Shown in pieces: positions 9,379-17,602 of a stretch of DNA of 64,000 nt. The DNA comes from CAVQBC01 sp963848415. Lineage in GTDB: Bacteria; Actinomycetota; Thermoleophilia; Solirubrobacterales; Solirubrobacteraceae. The stretch is taken from the NCBI GenBank assembly GCA_963848415.1, contig CAWKDN010000001.1, forward strand, positions 1,922,001 to 1,986,000, in the 5' to 3' direction. The notes under the pieces were generated by a model. The model saw nothing but the letters and a program-made list of their open reading frames with translations, searched no databases and was not told the DNA's origin. A program made the translations under genes and the position numbers. Numbering within the stretch: the first letter of the stretch is position 1; every line of letters begins with the position of its first letter.

Positions 9379-10326
9379 CTACGGCAGCCGGCCCGTCCAG
9401 CGCAGCGACGCGGCCAGCGAGCCGACGAGCAGCAGCAGCCCGCCGGCGGCGAACGCGGCGGTGACCTCGCGGCGCTCCTGCTTGGTGCCGATCTCCGAGC
9501 CGAGGCGCTCATAGACCGCGTCCAGGCCGTCGGCGTCGTCGACTGCGAAGGCCTGCCCGCCCGACGCCTCCGCCACCGCGGCGAGCGTCTCGGGGTCGGG
9601 CGGGACGGGCTGGGTCACCCCGCCGGGCTGCTCGATCGCGCCCTCGGGCGTGCCGAGCGCCACGGTGTAGACCGGCACGCCCGCGCGGCCCGCGGCGCGG
9701 GCGGCCGCGACCGGGTCGCGCCCGGCGGTCGCCGCGCCGTCCGAGAGCAGCACCACGGCGGCCGGCGGGCGGTCGCGGCGCTCGCCGGTCTCGCCCTCCA
9801 GTGCGTCCAGCGCGGAGGTCAGGGCGTCGCCGGTCGCGGTGCCGCCGTCGGCGGTCAGCCCCGCGATCGTCGCCCGTGCCTCCTCGCGCGCGTCGGTGGG
9901 CGGCGTGACGGTGTGGGCCGTGTCCGAGAAGCCGACGACCCCGACGCGGACGGGGTCGGGCAGCTCGTCGAGGAACTCGCCGGCGGCGGCCTGCGCGGCG
10001 CGCAGGCGGTCCGGGGCGACGTCGGTCGCCCGCATCGAGCCCGAGGCGTCGGTGACGAGCATGACCGAGGCCCGCTCGACGGGGACGGCCACGGTGGCCT
10101 CCGGCCGCGCGAGGGCGATCGCCAGGCCGGCGAGCGCGAGGCAGAGCAGCGCGGTCGGCACGCGGCGGCGCCAGCGCGAGGCGGCCGGGGCGACCGCCGC
10201 CAGCGTCGGGACGCTCGGCAGGCGGATGTCGTAGCGCTGCGCGCGCCGGCGGGCCAGCGCCGCCGCCGCCAGCAGCAGCGGGACCAGCGCCAGGCCGGCG
10301 AGGAAGACGGGCGCCTGGAAGCTCAT
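9379..10326 (-). CDS. BatA-like vWA-domain membrane protein
   Basis: This 315-residue protein resembles BatA/aerotolerance-type proteins. Residues 1-30 are an N-terminal TM (VFLAGLALVPLLLAAAALA) and 55-75 a second. A vWA domain spans about 88-275 with an intact MIDAS start DASGS. A last TM lies at the C-terminus (AAGGLLLLVGSLAASLRW), giving a membrane-anchored metal-dependent adhesion domain facing the outside. The start overlaps the DUF58 stop by 4 bp. It is the end of the MoxR/DUF58/vWA unit, a chaperone-like system of unclear substrate. A clear paralogue lies at 16640-17602. Confidence 0.88.
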   Translation of the reverse strand: MSFQAPVFLAGLALVPLLLAAAALARRRAQRYDIRLPSVPTLAAVAPAASRWRRRVPTALLCLALAGLAIALARPEATVAVPVERASVMLVTDASGSMRATDVAPDRLRAAQAAAGEFLDELPDPVRVGVVGFSDTAHTVTPPTDAREEARATIAGLTADGGTATGDALTSALDALEGETGERRDRPPAAVVLLSDGAATAGRDPVAAARAAGRAGVPVYTVALGTPEGAIEQPGGVTQPVPPDPETLAAVAEASGGQAFAVDDADGLDAVYERLGSEIGTKQERREVTAAFAAGGLLLLVGSLAASLRWTGRLP

Positions 10327-11231
10327 CGCAGGCCCCTCCCGAGCGCCCGCAGCCAGTCGCCGTCGGTGTCGGCGACGACGTGGCGGGCGCGCGCGCCGCG
10401 CAGCGCCGTGCGCACGTCGTCGCGCCGCGTGGCCTCGGCGGCCGCGAAGCGCTCGCGCAGGCGGGCGCTGGAGCTGTCGACCGCCACCCGCTGACCGGTC
10501 TCGGGGTCCACCAGCGCCAAGTGGCCGGCGGCGGGCAGGGAACGCTCGCGCGGGTCGCCGACCTCGACGGCGAGCAGGTCGTGGCGCGCGGCGAGCGCGC
10601 GCAGCGGCCGCCGCCAGTGCTCGGGCGGCTCGCGGAAGTCCGAGACGATCGCCACCAGGCCGTGGCCGCGGGCGACGCGTCCCACCCGCCGCAGCGCGCG
10701 GCCGAGCGCGTCCGGGACGGCGTGGCCGTCGGGCGCCACGCCGGCGCCCGCGGCGCGGCGCACGGCGAGCAGCGCGCTGCGCCCGCCGCGCGGCGGCAGC
10801 AAGCGCTCGGAGGGAGCCCCGCAGGTCAGCAGCGCGATGCGCCCGCCGCGGCGGACGGCCAGGCGGCCGAGCACGACGGCGACCCCCTCGGCCACGTCGG
10901 CCTTCAGGCGGGCGGCGGTCCCGAACGCCATCGAGGCCGAGAGGTCGAGCACCACCCACGTCGTCAGCGCCCGCTCGGGTACGTCGAGGCGCACGTGCGG
11001 GACGCCGGTCCGCGCGCTGGCCGACGCGTCCAGGCGCCGCACGTCGTCGCCGTACTGGTACGGGCGCAGCTGGGCCAGCTCGGTCCCGCGCCCGAGGCCG
11101 GCCGCGCGGCGCTCGCCCGGGAAGAGGCCGTTGGCCCGCCGGGCGACCGCCAGGTCGAGCGACTCGACCAGCGCGGCCGGCGCGGGGCCCGGCCCCTGGC
11201 GGCCGGGCGGGGTGACCAGCGCGACGCTCAC
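10323..11231 (-). CDS. DUF58-domain protein of the MoxR operon
   Basis: This 302-residue DUF58 protein has the family motif LRPYQYGDDVRRLDASASAR at about residues 55-75. A vWA-like MIDAS segment follows (LDLSASM), then VAIVSDF. DUF58 proteins are regular partners of MoxR ATPases and vWA proteins. The gene overlaps both neighbours by 4 bp (GTGA and ATGA types), so translational coupling is likely. No TM segment is evident, unlike many longer DUF58 proteins, suggesting a cytoplasmic adaptor. Confidence 0.9.
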   Translation of the reverse strand: MSVALVTPPGRQGPGPAPAALVESLDLAVARRANGLFPGERRAAGLGRGTELAQLRPYQYGDDVRRLDASASARTGVPHVRLDVPERALTTWVVLDLSASMAFGTAARLKADVAEGVAVVLGRLAVRRGGRIALLTCGAPSERLLPPRGGRSALLAVRRAAGAGVAPDGHAVPDALGRALRRVGRVARGHGLVAIVSDFREPPEHWRRPLRALAARHDLLAVEVGDPRERSLPAAGHLALVDPETGQRVAVDSSSARLRERFAAAEATRRDDVRTALRGARARHVVADTDGDWLRALGRGLR

Positions 11232-12244
11232 GCCGCCCGCGCCTCCGGCGCCTCGGCGCCGACCGTGCCCAGCACGCGGTCGAGCACCTGGTCGGCCGTG
11301 ACGCCGTCGCCCAGCGCGTCGTAGCTGAGCACCAGCCGGTGGCGCAGCACGTCGCGCGCGAGGTCTGAGACGTCCTCGGTGACCGCGTGGCGGCGGCCGC
11401 GCAGGACGGCGAGCGCCTGGGCGGCCTGGATCAGCCCGATCGGGCCACGTGGGCTGGCGCCGTACTCGACGAGCCCCTCGAGGTCGGCGAGGCCGTAGCG
11501 GGCCGGGCGCCGCGTGGCGTCGGCCAGCGCGACCGCGTAGCCGATGACCTCGCGGTCGACGAACACCTCGGCCACCGCGGCGCGGCTGGCCTCGAGCTCA
11601 GAGATGCTCAGGCGCTCGAGCACCGTGGTGGGCGGGGCGATCGCCCGGCCGACGACCGCGGCCTCCTCGCCGATCGTCGGGTAGTCGACCAGCAGCTTGA
11701 GCAGGAAGCGGTCGACCTGGGCCTCGGGCAGCGGGTAGGTGCCCTCGGACTCGATCGGGTTCTGCGTGGCGAGCACGAGGAACGGGCGCGGCAGCGGGTA
11801 GGTCTCACCCGCGATCGTCACCTGGCGCTCCTGCATGACCTCCAGCAGCGCCGACTGCACCTTGGCGGGGGCGCGGTTGATCTCGTCGGCGAGCAGCAGG
11901 TTGCCGAACACCGGGCCGAGCTCGGTGTCGAACGTGCCGCTGTCGGGCCGGTAGATGCGCGTGCCGACCAGGTCGGCGGGGACGAGGTCGGGCGTGAACT
12001 GCACGCGCCGGAAGCTGCCGCCCAGCACCTGGGCGAGCGTCTTGACGGTGAGCGTCTTGGCGAGCCCGGGGACGCCCTCGAGCAGCACGTGGCCGCCGGC
12101 CAGCAGGGCGACGAGCAGGCGCTCGAGCATCGCGTCCTGGCCGACGACGACGCGCTTGAGCTCGTACATCGCGGACTCGAGGCCGGCGCGCGGGTCCTCC
12201 CCGCGCGCCGGCTCGCCCTCCGGGTGGAGTGCGGGCGTCGTCAT
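11228..12244 (-). CDS. MoxR-type AAA+ ATPase
   Basis: This 338-residue MoxR/RavA-clade AAA+ ATPase has Walker A GVPGLAKT (about residues 58-65), Walker B LLLADEINRAPAK, sensor 1 LATQNPIE and the arginine-finger region LPEAQVDRFLL. The C-terminal lid domain is present. MoxR ATPases act as chaperones for vWA-partner complexes, and the two following genes supply those partners. The ATG at 12244 shares one base with the stop of the small upstream gene. A GTG one codon upstream is an alternative. Confidence 0.93.
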   Translation of the reverse strand: MTTPALHPEGEPARGEDPRAGLESAMYELKRVVVGQDAMLERLLVALLAGGHVLLEGVPGLAKTLTVKTLAQVLGGSFRRVQFTPDLVPADLVGTRIYRPDSGTFDTELGPVFGNLLLADEINRAPAKVQSALLEVMQERQVTIAGETYPLPRPFLVLATQNPIESEGTYPLPEAQVDRFLLKLLVDYPTIGEEAAVVGRAIAPPTTVLERLSISELEASRAAVAEVFVDREVIGYAVALADATRRPARYGLADLEGLVEYGASPRGPIGLIQAAQALAVLRGRRHAVTEDVSDLARDVLRHRLVLSYDALGDGVTADQVLDRVLGTVGAEAPEARAA

Positions 12245-12522
12245 CACAGCTCGGCCGGGTCCTGCTGGCTGTCGGCGGAGCGGCTGCCCTCGCTGCCGCC
12301 CCGCTCGGGGCAGTCCTCGCCGCGCGGGGCACTGCGGTCGGGCCGCTGCTCGTTCTCCTGCACGGTGCGGCTCTGCTGCTCGACGGCCGCCGGAGCGGTG
12401 GCGCTGCCGCCGTCGTCGCCGCCGTCGGCCACGGCGATCGCGGCGGGAGCGGCGACGGCGAGCGTGCCGGCGGCGAGCGCCAGCGCCAGCGGGCGGCGGA
12501 AGCGGGATCGGTGCTCGGACAT
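12244..12522 (-). CDS. Small secreted Asp/Glu/Ser-rich protein at head of moxR operon
   Basis: This 92-residue protein has a basic N-terminus, then a signal peptide (about residues 8-33, ALALAAGTLAVAAPAAIAVA) and a hydrophilic disordered tail rich in D, G, Q, E, S and R. I do not recognise the family. The ATG at 12522 was chosen because a ribosome site (agggaga) lies 5-6 nt upstream. An upstream in-frame ATG at 12546 would bury the signal. It is the first gene of the moxR operon and overlaps moxR at its stop. The shared 33-bp element lies about 40 bp upstream. Confidence 0.6.
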   Translation of the reverse strand: MSEHRSRFRRPLALALAAGTLAVAAPAAIAVADGGDDGGSATAPAAVEQQSRTVQENEQRPDRSAPRGEDCPERGGSEGSRSADSQQDPAEL

Positions 12523-12561
12523 GTGGGTCTCCCTGGGTCGGGGCATCGGGTCACGGCCGAA

Positions 12562-12594
12562 GCTAGGCCTGGCTGCGTCAGGTCCCGATAAGCC
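12562..12594 (-). promoter_or_regulatory. 33-bp element, copy A, upstream of moxR operon
   Basis: This 33-bp stretch matches copy B (18829-18861) at all but a few central positions. The conserved cores are gctaggcc, tgcgtcaggtcc and ataagcc on the + strand. Read towards the moxR operon it has CTTATC, 20 nt, then CTAGCT, and the TAGCTT box fits a TANNNT -10. It lies between the moxR operon and the divergent response regulator, so it may serve either or both. Confidence 0.6.
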
Positions 12595-12613
12595 CGGCGG
12601 GCGCCGCGCGGCG

Positions 12614-12646
12614 CTTTAGGGAGGCCTCACCGGCCGCGCCTAGCTT
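12614..12646 (+). promoter_or_regulatory. Putative promoter of the response regulator
   Basis: CTTTAG (12614-12619), a 20-nt spacer, then CTAGCT(T) (12640-12646). The TAGCTT box sits 6 nt before the ATG, which fits a leaderless transcript. The same motif spacing recurs on the opposite strand in elements A and B. The assignment is inferred from position and recurrence. Confidence 0.5.
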
Positions 12647-12652
12647 GGCCGC

Positions 12653-13306
12653 ATGCGCGTGCTGGTCGCCGAGGACGAACCGCGGGTCGCGAGCGCCGTC
12701 GCGCGCGGGCTGCGCCGCGAGGGGATGGCGGTCGACGTCGCCCCGGACGGCCACGCCGCCCTCTACAAGGCGCGCATCACCGACTACGACGTGGTGGTGC
12801 TCGACCGCGACCTGCCCGGCCTGCACGGCGACGACGTCTGCCGCGCGCTGGCCGCCGAGCAGCCGCGCGGCAAGGTGCTGATGCTCACCGCCGCGCGCAG
12901 CACCGACGACCTCGTCGCCGGCCTGGCGCTCGGCGCCGACGACTACCTGGCCAAGCCCTTCCGCTTCGCCGAGCTGGTCGCGCGGCTGCGGGCGCTGGCG
13001 CGCCGCAACGGCGAGGCGCGGCGGCCGCTGCTGCGGGCCGCCGACGTCGAGCTCGACCCGGGGCGCCGGACCGCCACGCGCGCCGGGCGCCCGCTCGACC
13101 TCGCCCCCAAGGAGCTCGCCGTGCTCGAGGTGCTGCTCGAGGCCGAGGGCACGGTGGTCACGCCCGAGACGCTGCTCGAGCGCGTCTGGGACGAGCACAC
13201 CGACCCGCTCACGAACACCGTGCGCATGACCGTGATGACCTTGCGGCGCAAGCTCGGCGACCCGGCGCTCGTGCAGACCGTGCGCGGGGCGGGCTACCGG
13301 GTGTGA
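12653..13306 (+). CDS. OmpR/PhoB-family response regulator
   Basis: This 217-residue two-domain regulator has a receiver domain at residues 1-118, with the acidic pocket EDE (8-9), phosphoacceptor Asp51 in VVLDRDLPG, and Thr/Lys switch residues in LTAARS and AKPF. The winged-helix domain spans about 125-217 (LAPKELAVLEVLL, then RMTVMTLRRKLGDP). It is followed directly by its histidine kinase with a TGATG junction. It diverges from the moxR operon. Its context (HtrA protease and sigma factor nearby) recalls MprA-type envelope-stress regulators, which is inference. Confidence 0.94.
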   Translation: MRVLVAEDEPRVASAVARGLRREGMAVDVAPDGHAALYKARITDYDVVVLDRDLPGLHGDDVCRALAAEQPRGKVLMLTAARSTDDLVAGLALGADDYLAKPFRFAELVARLRALARRNGEARRPLLRAADVELDPGRRTATRAGRPLDLAPKELAVLEVLLEAEGTVVTPETLLERVWDEHTDPLTNTVRMTVMTLRRKLGDPALVQTVRGAGYRV

Positions 13307-14418
13307 TGCGCCCGACCGTCCGCGTGCGCCTGACGGCGCTCTACGGCGGCCTCTTCGTCGCCTGCGCGGTGCTGCTGCTGGGCGCGAGCGCGTGGCTGGT
13401 CGACGGCCACCTGGCGCGGACGCTCCCACCCGCGGTGGCCGCGGACGCCCGCGGCGAGCTGCTCACCCAGTACGCGATCGCGCTGGCCGGCGCGACGCTG
13501 GTGGCGGTCGCGATCGGCTGGGCGATGGCCGGGCGGGTGCTCGCGCCGCTCGCCCGCATGACCGCGGCCGTGCGGCGCATCTCCCAGGACCAGCTCGGCG
13601 AGCGGATCGCGCTCGGCGGGCCGCGCGACGAGCTGCGCGAGCTGGCCGACACGCTGGACGCGATGCTGGGCCGCCTCGACGAGGCGTTCGTCGCCGAGCG
13701 GCGCTTCGTGGCCAACGCCAGCCACGAGCTGCGCAGCCCGCTGACGGTCATCCGCACCGAGGCCGAGGTCGCGCTCGCCGACCCGGACGCCGGCCCGCAG
13801 GAGCTGCGCGAGATGGGCGCGGCGGTTGTGGCGGCGACCGAGCGCACCGACGCGCTGCTGGAGAGCCTGCTGCTGCTCGCCCACAGCCAGCGCGGCGTGC
13901 CGCAGCCCGAGCGGGTCGCGGTCGCCGACGTCGTGCGCACGGCGGCGGGCTCGGTGTCGCGCGAGGCGGCCGACCTGGCCATCGACCTGCGCGTGGCGCC
14001 GGGCGCGAGCGAGCCGGTGGTCGTCGGCGACCGGCGGCTGCTCGAGCGCCTGGTCGCCAACCTGCTCGAGAACGGCGTCCGCTACAACGCGCCGGGCGGG
14101 TTCGTCGCCCTCGACGTGCTCGCGGATGGCGCCGGCCCGGTCATCCGGGTCGCCAACTCGGGCCCCGAGGTCTCCGCCGACGCGGTGCAGCGGCTCGCCG
14201 AGCCCTTCGAGCGCGGCGGCCGCCGCGGCCACGGGCGCGGCGCCGGGCTGGGGCTCTCGATCGTGCGCTCGGTGGCCGAGGCTCACGGCGGCGCGCTGCG
14301 CCTGGCCGCGCGGCCGGGCGGCGGGCTGCTGGCCGAGGTCGGGTTGCCCGCGGCCGATCAGATGCGGCGGCGGCCGTCGCGCTCGTCGCACTCGCCGTCC
14401 CGGCTCCAGCCGTCGTAG
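13306..14418 (+). CDS. Membrane sensor histidine kinase
   Basis: This 370-residue HAMP-type kinase partners the response regulator. TM1 spans residues 11-32 and TM2 55-75, enclosing a very short extracytoplasmic loop of about 22 residues, so it probably senses membrane or protein partners rather than a soluble ligand. HAMP covers about 76-128. HisKA has His140 in NASHELRSPLT. HATPase has the N-box NLLENGVRYNAPGG and G-box GLGLSIV. ATG 13306 shares one base with the regulator stop (a GTG one codon earlier is possible). The last 60 bp overlap the convergent small membrane gene. Confidence 0.92.
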   Translation: MRPTVRVRLTALYGGLFVACAVLLLGASAWLVDGHLARTLPPAVAADARGELLTQYAIALAGATLVAVAIGWAMAGRVLAPLARMTAAVRRISQDQLGERIALGGPRDELRELADTLDAMLGRLDEAFVAERRFVANASHELRSPLTVIRTEAEVALADPDAGPQELREMGAAVVAATERTDALLESLLLLAHSQRGVPQPERVAVADVVRTAAGSVSREAADLAIDLRVAPGASEPVVVGDRRLLERLVANLLENGVRYNAPGGFVALDVLADGAGPVIRVANSGPEVSADAVQRLAEPFERGGRRGHGRGAGLGLSIVRSVAEAHGGALRLAARPGGGLLAEVGLPAADQMRRRPSRSSHSPSRLQPS

Positions 14419-14576
14419 CTGACGCGCTCGGGACGATCGGTGAAGGCGACCTGCGGGCGATCGGCGGCGGCCAGCTCGAGCGAGTCGTCGACGCCGGCGA
14501 GGCCGTAGAGGCCGCCGCCGAGCAGGGCGAGGCCGGCGATGAGCGTGGCGAGGAACCCGGAGCGGCGGAGCGGCAT
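14358..14576 (-). CDS. Small membrane protein, convergent with the kinase
   Basis: This 72-residue protein has one TM segment (about residues 6-28, SGFLATLIAGLALLGGGLYG) and a hydrophilic tail ending in an acidic/basic mix (DGECDERDGRRR). The family is not recognised. It overlaps the 3' end of the histidine-kinase gene by 61 bp in antisense, so one of the two ends may be mis-set. The ATG at 14576 directly precedes the basic-plus-TM pattern. Upstream there is no strong ribosome site. Confidence 0.45.
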   Translation of the reverse strand: MPLRRSGFLATLIAGLALLGGGLYGLAGVDDSLELAAADRPQVAFTDRPERVSYDGWSRDGECDERDGRRRI

Positions 14577-14599
14577 GACCCGGATTGAAGCTCGTGCCC

Positions 14600-15658
14600 C
14601 TAAGGACCAGGGAAAGCCGCGCGCCGGTCGGGACACGCGTAGCGGTAGTTCGAGCCCTTCATCCGGCCCGTGCTCGTCATCTCGAGGACCTTCTGCTTCT
14701 TGTCTATGAGCCGGAAGTGCGCGACGAAGCGCTCGCTCTTCGGGTAGCCGATCCAGATCGGCACGAAGGCGCTGCGCAGCTCGCCGCCGCTCGGCGGCAC
14801 GGACACCACTCTGTCCGTGCCGGGGAGGAGGCTGAGCCCGGCGTCGAAGTCGTAGAGACCGCGCTGGATCATCAGCTCGTCACCGCCGAATCCCGTCAGC
14901 CGTACCTCGATCCACACCACCGTGCCGACCTCCCGCCGGTCGGCCGCCTCTTCGCGCCGCGGCTTGTCCACCTTGCGCGCGTAGTCGTCGTGTCGGATGC
15001 GCGGATGGACCTGCCGGACGACCATGGACGCTTCGCGCGATAGAGGCTCGCGCACGCTCGCGCCGGGCACGAACTCTGCCACGAGGCCGGCCACGCCCGC
15101 GACCATCGCGACGATGATCGCCGCCGTCTCGAGAACGCCGCGCTTCGCGCGCTGGCGCCCCCCTCGCCTCGCTCGCCGGCGACGGAGGTAAGCCGCGAAC
15201 GCCGCTCCGATCGCCGCCGCGATGGCGACGGCGATCGCTACCCAAGGCAGCGACTCGGGGCCTCTCGAGACGCTCACGCTGCCCGGCAGCCCCAGCAGCT
15301 TGCTGACCGGCGGCCGTTCGTCCTTGGTGGCGCAGGAGGCCCGGACCTCCTGCTTCTTCTGCGCTCGCGACTGGGTCGCCGCGTCGGCCCAGCCGCGTTG
15401 GGAAACCGTCGCCTCGGAGCGCTGCTCGGCGACCTCGGTGTCTTCGGGCTGCTCGCCCGGCGTCACGGGGTCGGACTGGTTGCCGCCGTTGACTTCCGAG
15501 TCGGGCGACACCACGTCGAGCTTCGGGTTCTCGACGTCTGGGATCGGCGCTCCTTCGTCGCTGGGAACGATCTGGGTGAACGCCGCCGCCGGGGAGATCA
15601 GCAGAATGAGGCCGCTCGCCACTGCCGCCAGTACGGCCCGATGCGTTCCGGAGGACAT
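14600..15658 (-). CDS. Exported membrane protein of unknown function
   Basis: This 352-residue protein has a signal peptide (about 1-28, RAVLAAVASGLILLISPAAA), a 100-residue disordered Pro/Glu/Asp/Ser-rich region, TM1 (about 138-158), a cluster of Arg (RRRRARRGGRQRAKR) that would be cytoplasmic, TM2 (about 177-197) and a C-terminal soluble beta-rich domain of about 150 residues. No family is recognised. The ATG at 15658 was chosen because it starts the signal peptide. The frame stays open further upstream, but there it runs through the relic of another gene and looks artefactual. It borders the decayed zone 15.7-16.6 kb. Confidence 0.6.
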   Translation of the reverse strand: MSSGTHRAVLAAVASGLILLISPAAAFTQIVPSDEGAPIPDVENPKLDVVSPDSEVNGGNQSDPVTPGEQPEDTEVAEQRSEATVSQRGWADAATQSRAQKKQEVRASCATKDERPPVSKLLGLPGSVSVSRGPESLPWVAIAVAIAAAIGAAFAAYLRRRRARRGGRQRAKRGVLETAAIIVAMVAGVAGLVAEFVPGASVREPLSREASMVVRQVHPRIRHDDYARKVDKPRREEAADRREVGTVVWIEVRLTGFGGDELMIQRGLYDFDAGLSLLPGTDRVVSVPPSGGELRSAFVPIWIGYPKSERFVAHFRLIDKKQKVLEMTSTGRMKGSNYRYACPDRRAAFPGP

Positions 15659-15710
15659 CTCGAAAACGACCGTCTCAGGCCGGCCTTGGGAAAAGGTTGG
15701 ACTGGCGCGC

Positions 15711-15840
15711 TCAGACCGGGCGGCGGAACCAGCACAGCGGGAGCAGCGCCGCGACGGCGAGCTTCGCCGTGTCGGGCGGGACGGGCCGGCGCCGCGTCGC
15801 GCCGGTGACCTCGATCGTCCCGGAGGCAAAGCCAGCGCGG
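15711..15840 (-). pseudogene. Relic of a BatA-like vWA gene
   Basis: Read on the minus strand this gives SGTIEVTGATRRRPVPPDTA joined in frame to KLAVAALLPLCWFRRPV and a stop. Both halves match the paralogue at 16640-17602: the first its region SGTIEVTG...ATRRQPVPPDTA, the second its C-terminus AVAALLSLRWFRRPV. About 160 bp between the halves are missing and the rest of the gene is absent. It is therefore a partial duplicate with an internal deletion, not a functional gene. Confidence 0.8.
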
Positions 15841-15866
15841 TGGAGCGGCTCACCTGCCGGCGGGAT

Positions 15867-16314
15867 TCAGCCGTCGAGCAGGCCGCTGCGGCCGAGCAGG
15901 CTTCCCAACGTCGGGCCGTCCTCGACGTGCCGGGCGTCGGTGATCAGTCCACTGCGCACTTCGCATACGGCACGTCGATGGCGATGAAGTCAACCGGCTG
16001 ACCGTCGCCTTCGACGTCGCCGAAGGTCCCGGTGAACGTGCCGCGAAAGCGCAGCCGGGCCGTGATCCGGTCGCCGGTCCGATCAGCTCCTCGACCTCGC
16101 AGTGCAGATCCGGGACGGCGGCGCGCAAGCTTCGCGCGGCCATGCACATGCCCTTGGGACCCTGTGGCCGGTCGGGTGGGCGGGCGTGGTCGACGAACGA
16201 TGGCGCAATGGCCCGGCGCAACGCCGACGCTTCTCCCGTATCCCAGAAGGCATAGAAGCGCCGGGCAGCCTCCAGGCCCTGGTCGGTCGACGGGCCGGCG
16301 GCCGTGGTCGTCAT
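15867..16314 (-). pseudogene. SnoaL-like (NTF2-fold) protein, twice frameshifted
   Basis: Three successive frames make one SnoaL-like protein of about 148 residues. The first carries MTTTAAGPSTDQGLEAARRF, FVDHARPPDRPQG and VPDLHCEVEELIG. The second carries TGDRITARLRFRGTFTG and PVDFIAIDV. The third carries VRSGLITDARHVEDGP and LLGRSGLLDG followed by a stop. The breaks lie near 16078 and 15968, and each behaves as one missing base. SnoaL-like proteins are small cyclases or isomerases of varied function. With two breaks next to other gene relics, decay is more likely than error, but resequencing would decide. Confidence 0.75.
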
Positions 16315-16479
16315 CGGGGCGTCTGCTCGGGACTTCGTCGGCAGCATCATGCCGCCGTGCTGGCGTGGCGACGGTGAGAGCTCGATGAGAGGACCGCAGC
16401 GGCGGCCGTCGCTCTCATCGACGCCTCATGTGCGCGGCGCACGCTGCGTCCATGGCCGCATCCTGCGCCTCCGGGCTGA

Positions 16480-16620
16480 CTGGGCGACATCTTCGGCCGC
16501 GGCGCCTGTTCCTCATCGGCGTGGGGGTCCAAGGACATCAGCGCGGACCTCGGGCGCAAGCTCCGCCAGGACACGCAAGATCTGCGGCAGGCCGTCGGCC
16601 TGGAGGGCGCCGGCCGCTGA
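16480..16620 (+). pseudogene. Possible gene fragment, TatA-like ending
   Basis: A short frame without a start codon ends in GSKDISADLGRKLRQ, then DTQDLRQAVGLEGAGR and a stop. The preceding segment LFLIGVGV is in another frame. The order of a short hydrophobic stretch, GSK and an amphipathic helix resembles the small twin-arginine translocation proteins TatA/TatB. This is weak and based on pattern only. Apart from it, the stretch 16315-16639 shows no gene I can support. Confidence 0.25.
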
Positions 16621-16639
16621 GGGGCGGGCAGCTCGAGCG

Positions 16640-17602
16640 TCAGACCGGGCGCCGGAACCACCGCAGCGAGAGCAGCGCCGCCACGGCGATCATCGCCAGC
16701 GCGCCGCCGGCGAAGCCCGCGGTGATCTCGCGTGGCTCCTCGCGCGTCGCGACCTGCGAGCCGAGCCGCTCGTAGACCGCGCTCAGCGCGTCGCCGTCGG
16801 CCGCGGTGAAGGCCTCGCCGCCCGAGCGCTCGGCGATCTGCGCGAGCGTCGCCGTGTCGGGCGGGACCGGCTGGCGCCGCGTCGCGCCGTTCTCGCCGGT
16901 CACCTCGATCGTCCCGGAGGCGGTGCCGAGCGCGACGGTGTACACGGGCACGCCGAGCGTCCGCGCCCGGTCGGCCACCGGCAGCGGCGGGCGCCCGTGC
17001 GTGCTGGCGCCGTCGGAGAGCAGGACGACGGCGGCGGGCGGGCGCTCGCGTCCCTCGCCGGCGCCGCGAGCCACGAGCCCGAGCGCGCTGGTCAGCGCGT
17101 CGCCGGTCGCCGTGCCGCCGGTGGGCCGCAGCGCCTTGCGCAGCGCGTTGCGCACGGCGGCGCGGTCGGTGGTCGGCGCGGCGACGGCGCGGGCGCGGTG
17201 GTCGAAGGCGACGGCGCCGACGCGCACGTCGCCGGGCACCTCGTCGAGGAACGCCTCGCCGGCCTCGCGGGCGGCGACCAGCCGCGACGGCGCGACGTCG
17301 GTGGCCTGCATCGACCCCGAGTGATCGGTCGCCAGCACGATGGTGGCCTGCTCGACCGGGACCGCCACGCTGGCCTGCGGGCGCGCGAGCGCCACGATCA
17401 GCGCCGTCATCGCCACCGCGCAGAGCGCCGGCGGGGCGTGGCGCCGCCAGCCCGGCCGGCGCGGGGCGACGGAGGGCATGACCGCCGGCGAGGCGAACGC
17501 CGCGGCGGCGCGGCGGCGGCGGCGCTCGGCGGCCCGGTAGGCGATCAGCCCCAGCGGCACGAGCGCCAGGGCGATCAGGAGCAGGGGCGACTGGAAGCTC
17601 AC
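16640..17602 (-). CDS. BatA-like vWA-domain membrane protein, second copy
   Basis: This 320-residue paralogue of the vWA protein at 9379-10326 has the same architecture: an N-terminal TM (LLLIALALVPLGLIAYRA), a second TM near 58-75, a vWA domain with MIDAS segment DHSGS, then GGTATGDALTSAL and LLSDGA, and a C-terminal TM ending SLRWFRRPV. His replaces the usual small residue between Asp and Ser in DxSxS, which is tolerated. Its start overlaps the htrA stop by 4 bp, pairing it with a protease rather than with MoxR/DUF58. Confidence 0.87.
   Translation of the reverse strand: MSFQSPLLLIALALVPLGLIAYRAAERRRRRAAAAFASPAVMPSVAPRRPGWRRHAPPALCAVAMTALIVALARPQASVAVPVEQATIVLATDHSGSMQATDVAPSRLVAAREAGEAFLDEVPGDVRVGAVAFDHRARAVAAPTTDRAAVRNALRKALRPTGGTATGDALTSALGLVARGAGEGRERPPAAVVLLSDGASTHGRPPLPVADRARTLGVPVYTVALGTASGTIEVTGENGATRRQPVPPDTATLAQIAERSGGEAFTAADGDALSAVYERLGSQVATREEPREITAGFAGGALAMIAVAALLSLRWFRRPV

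Noticed and set aside
15659..15853. N-terminal extension of the membrane protein at 14600-15658
   Set aside because: It lacks a ribosome site, hides the signal peptide and reads through the vWA relic in a wrong frame.
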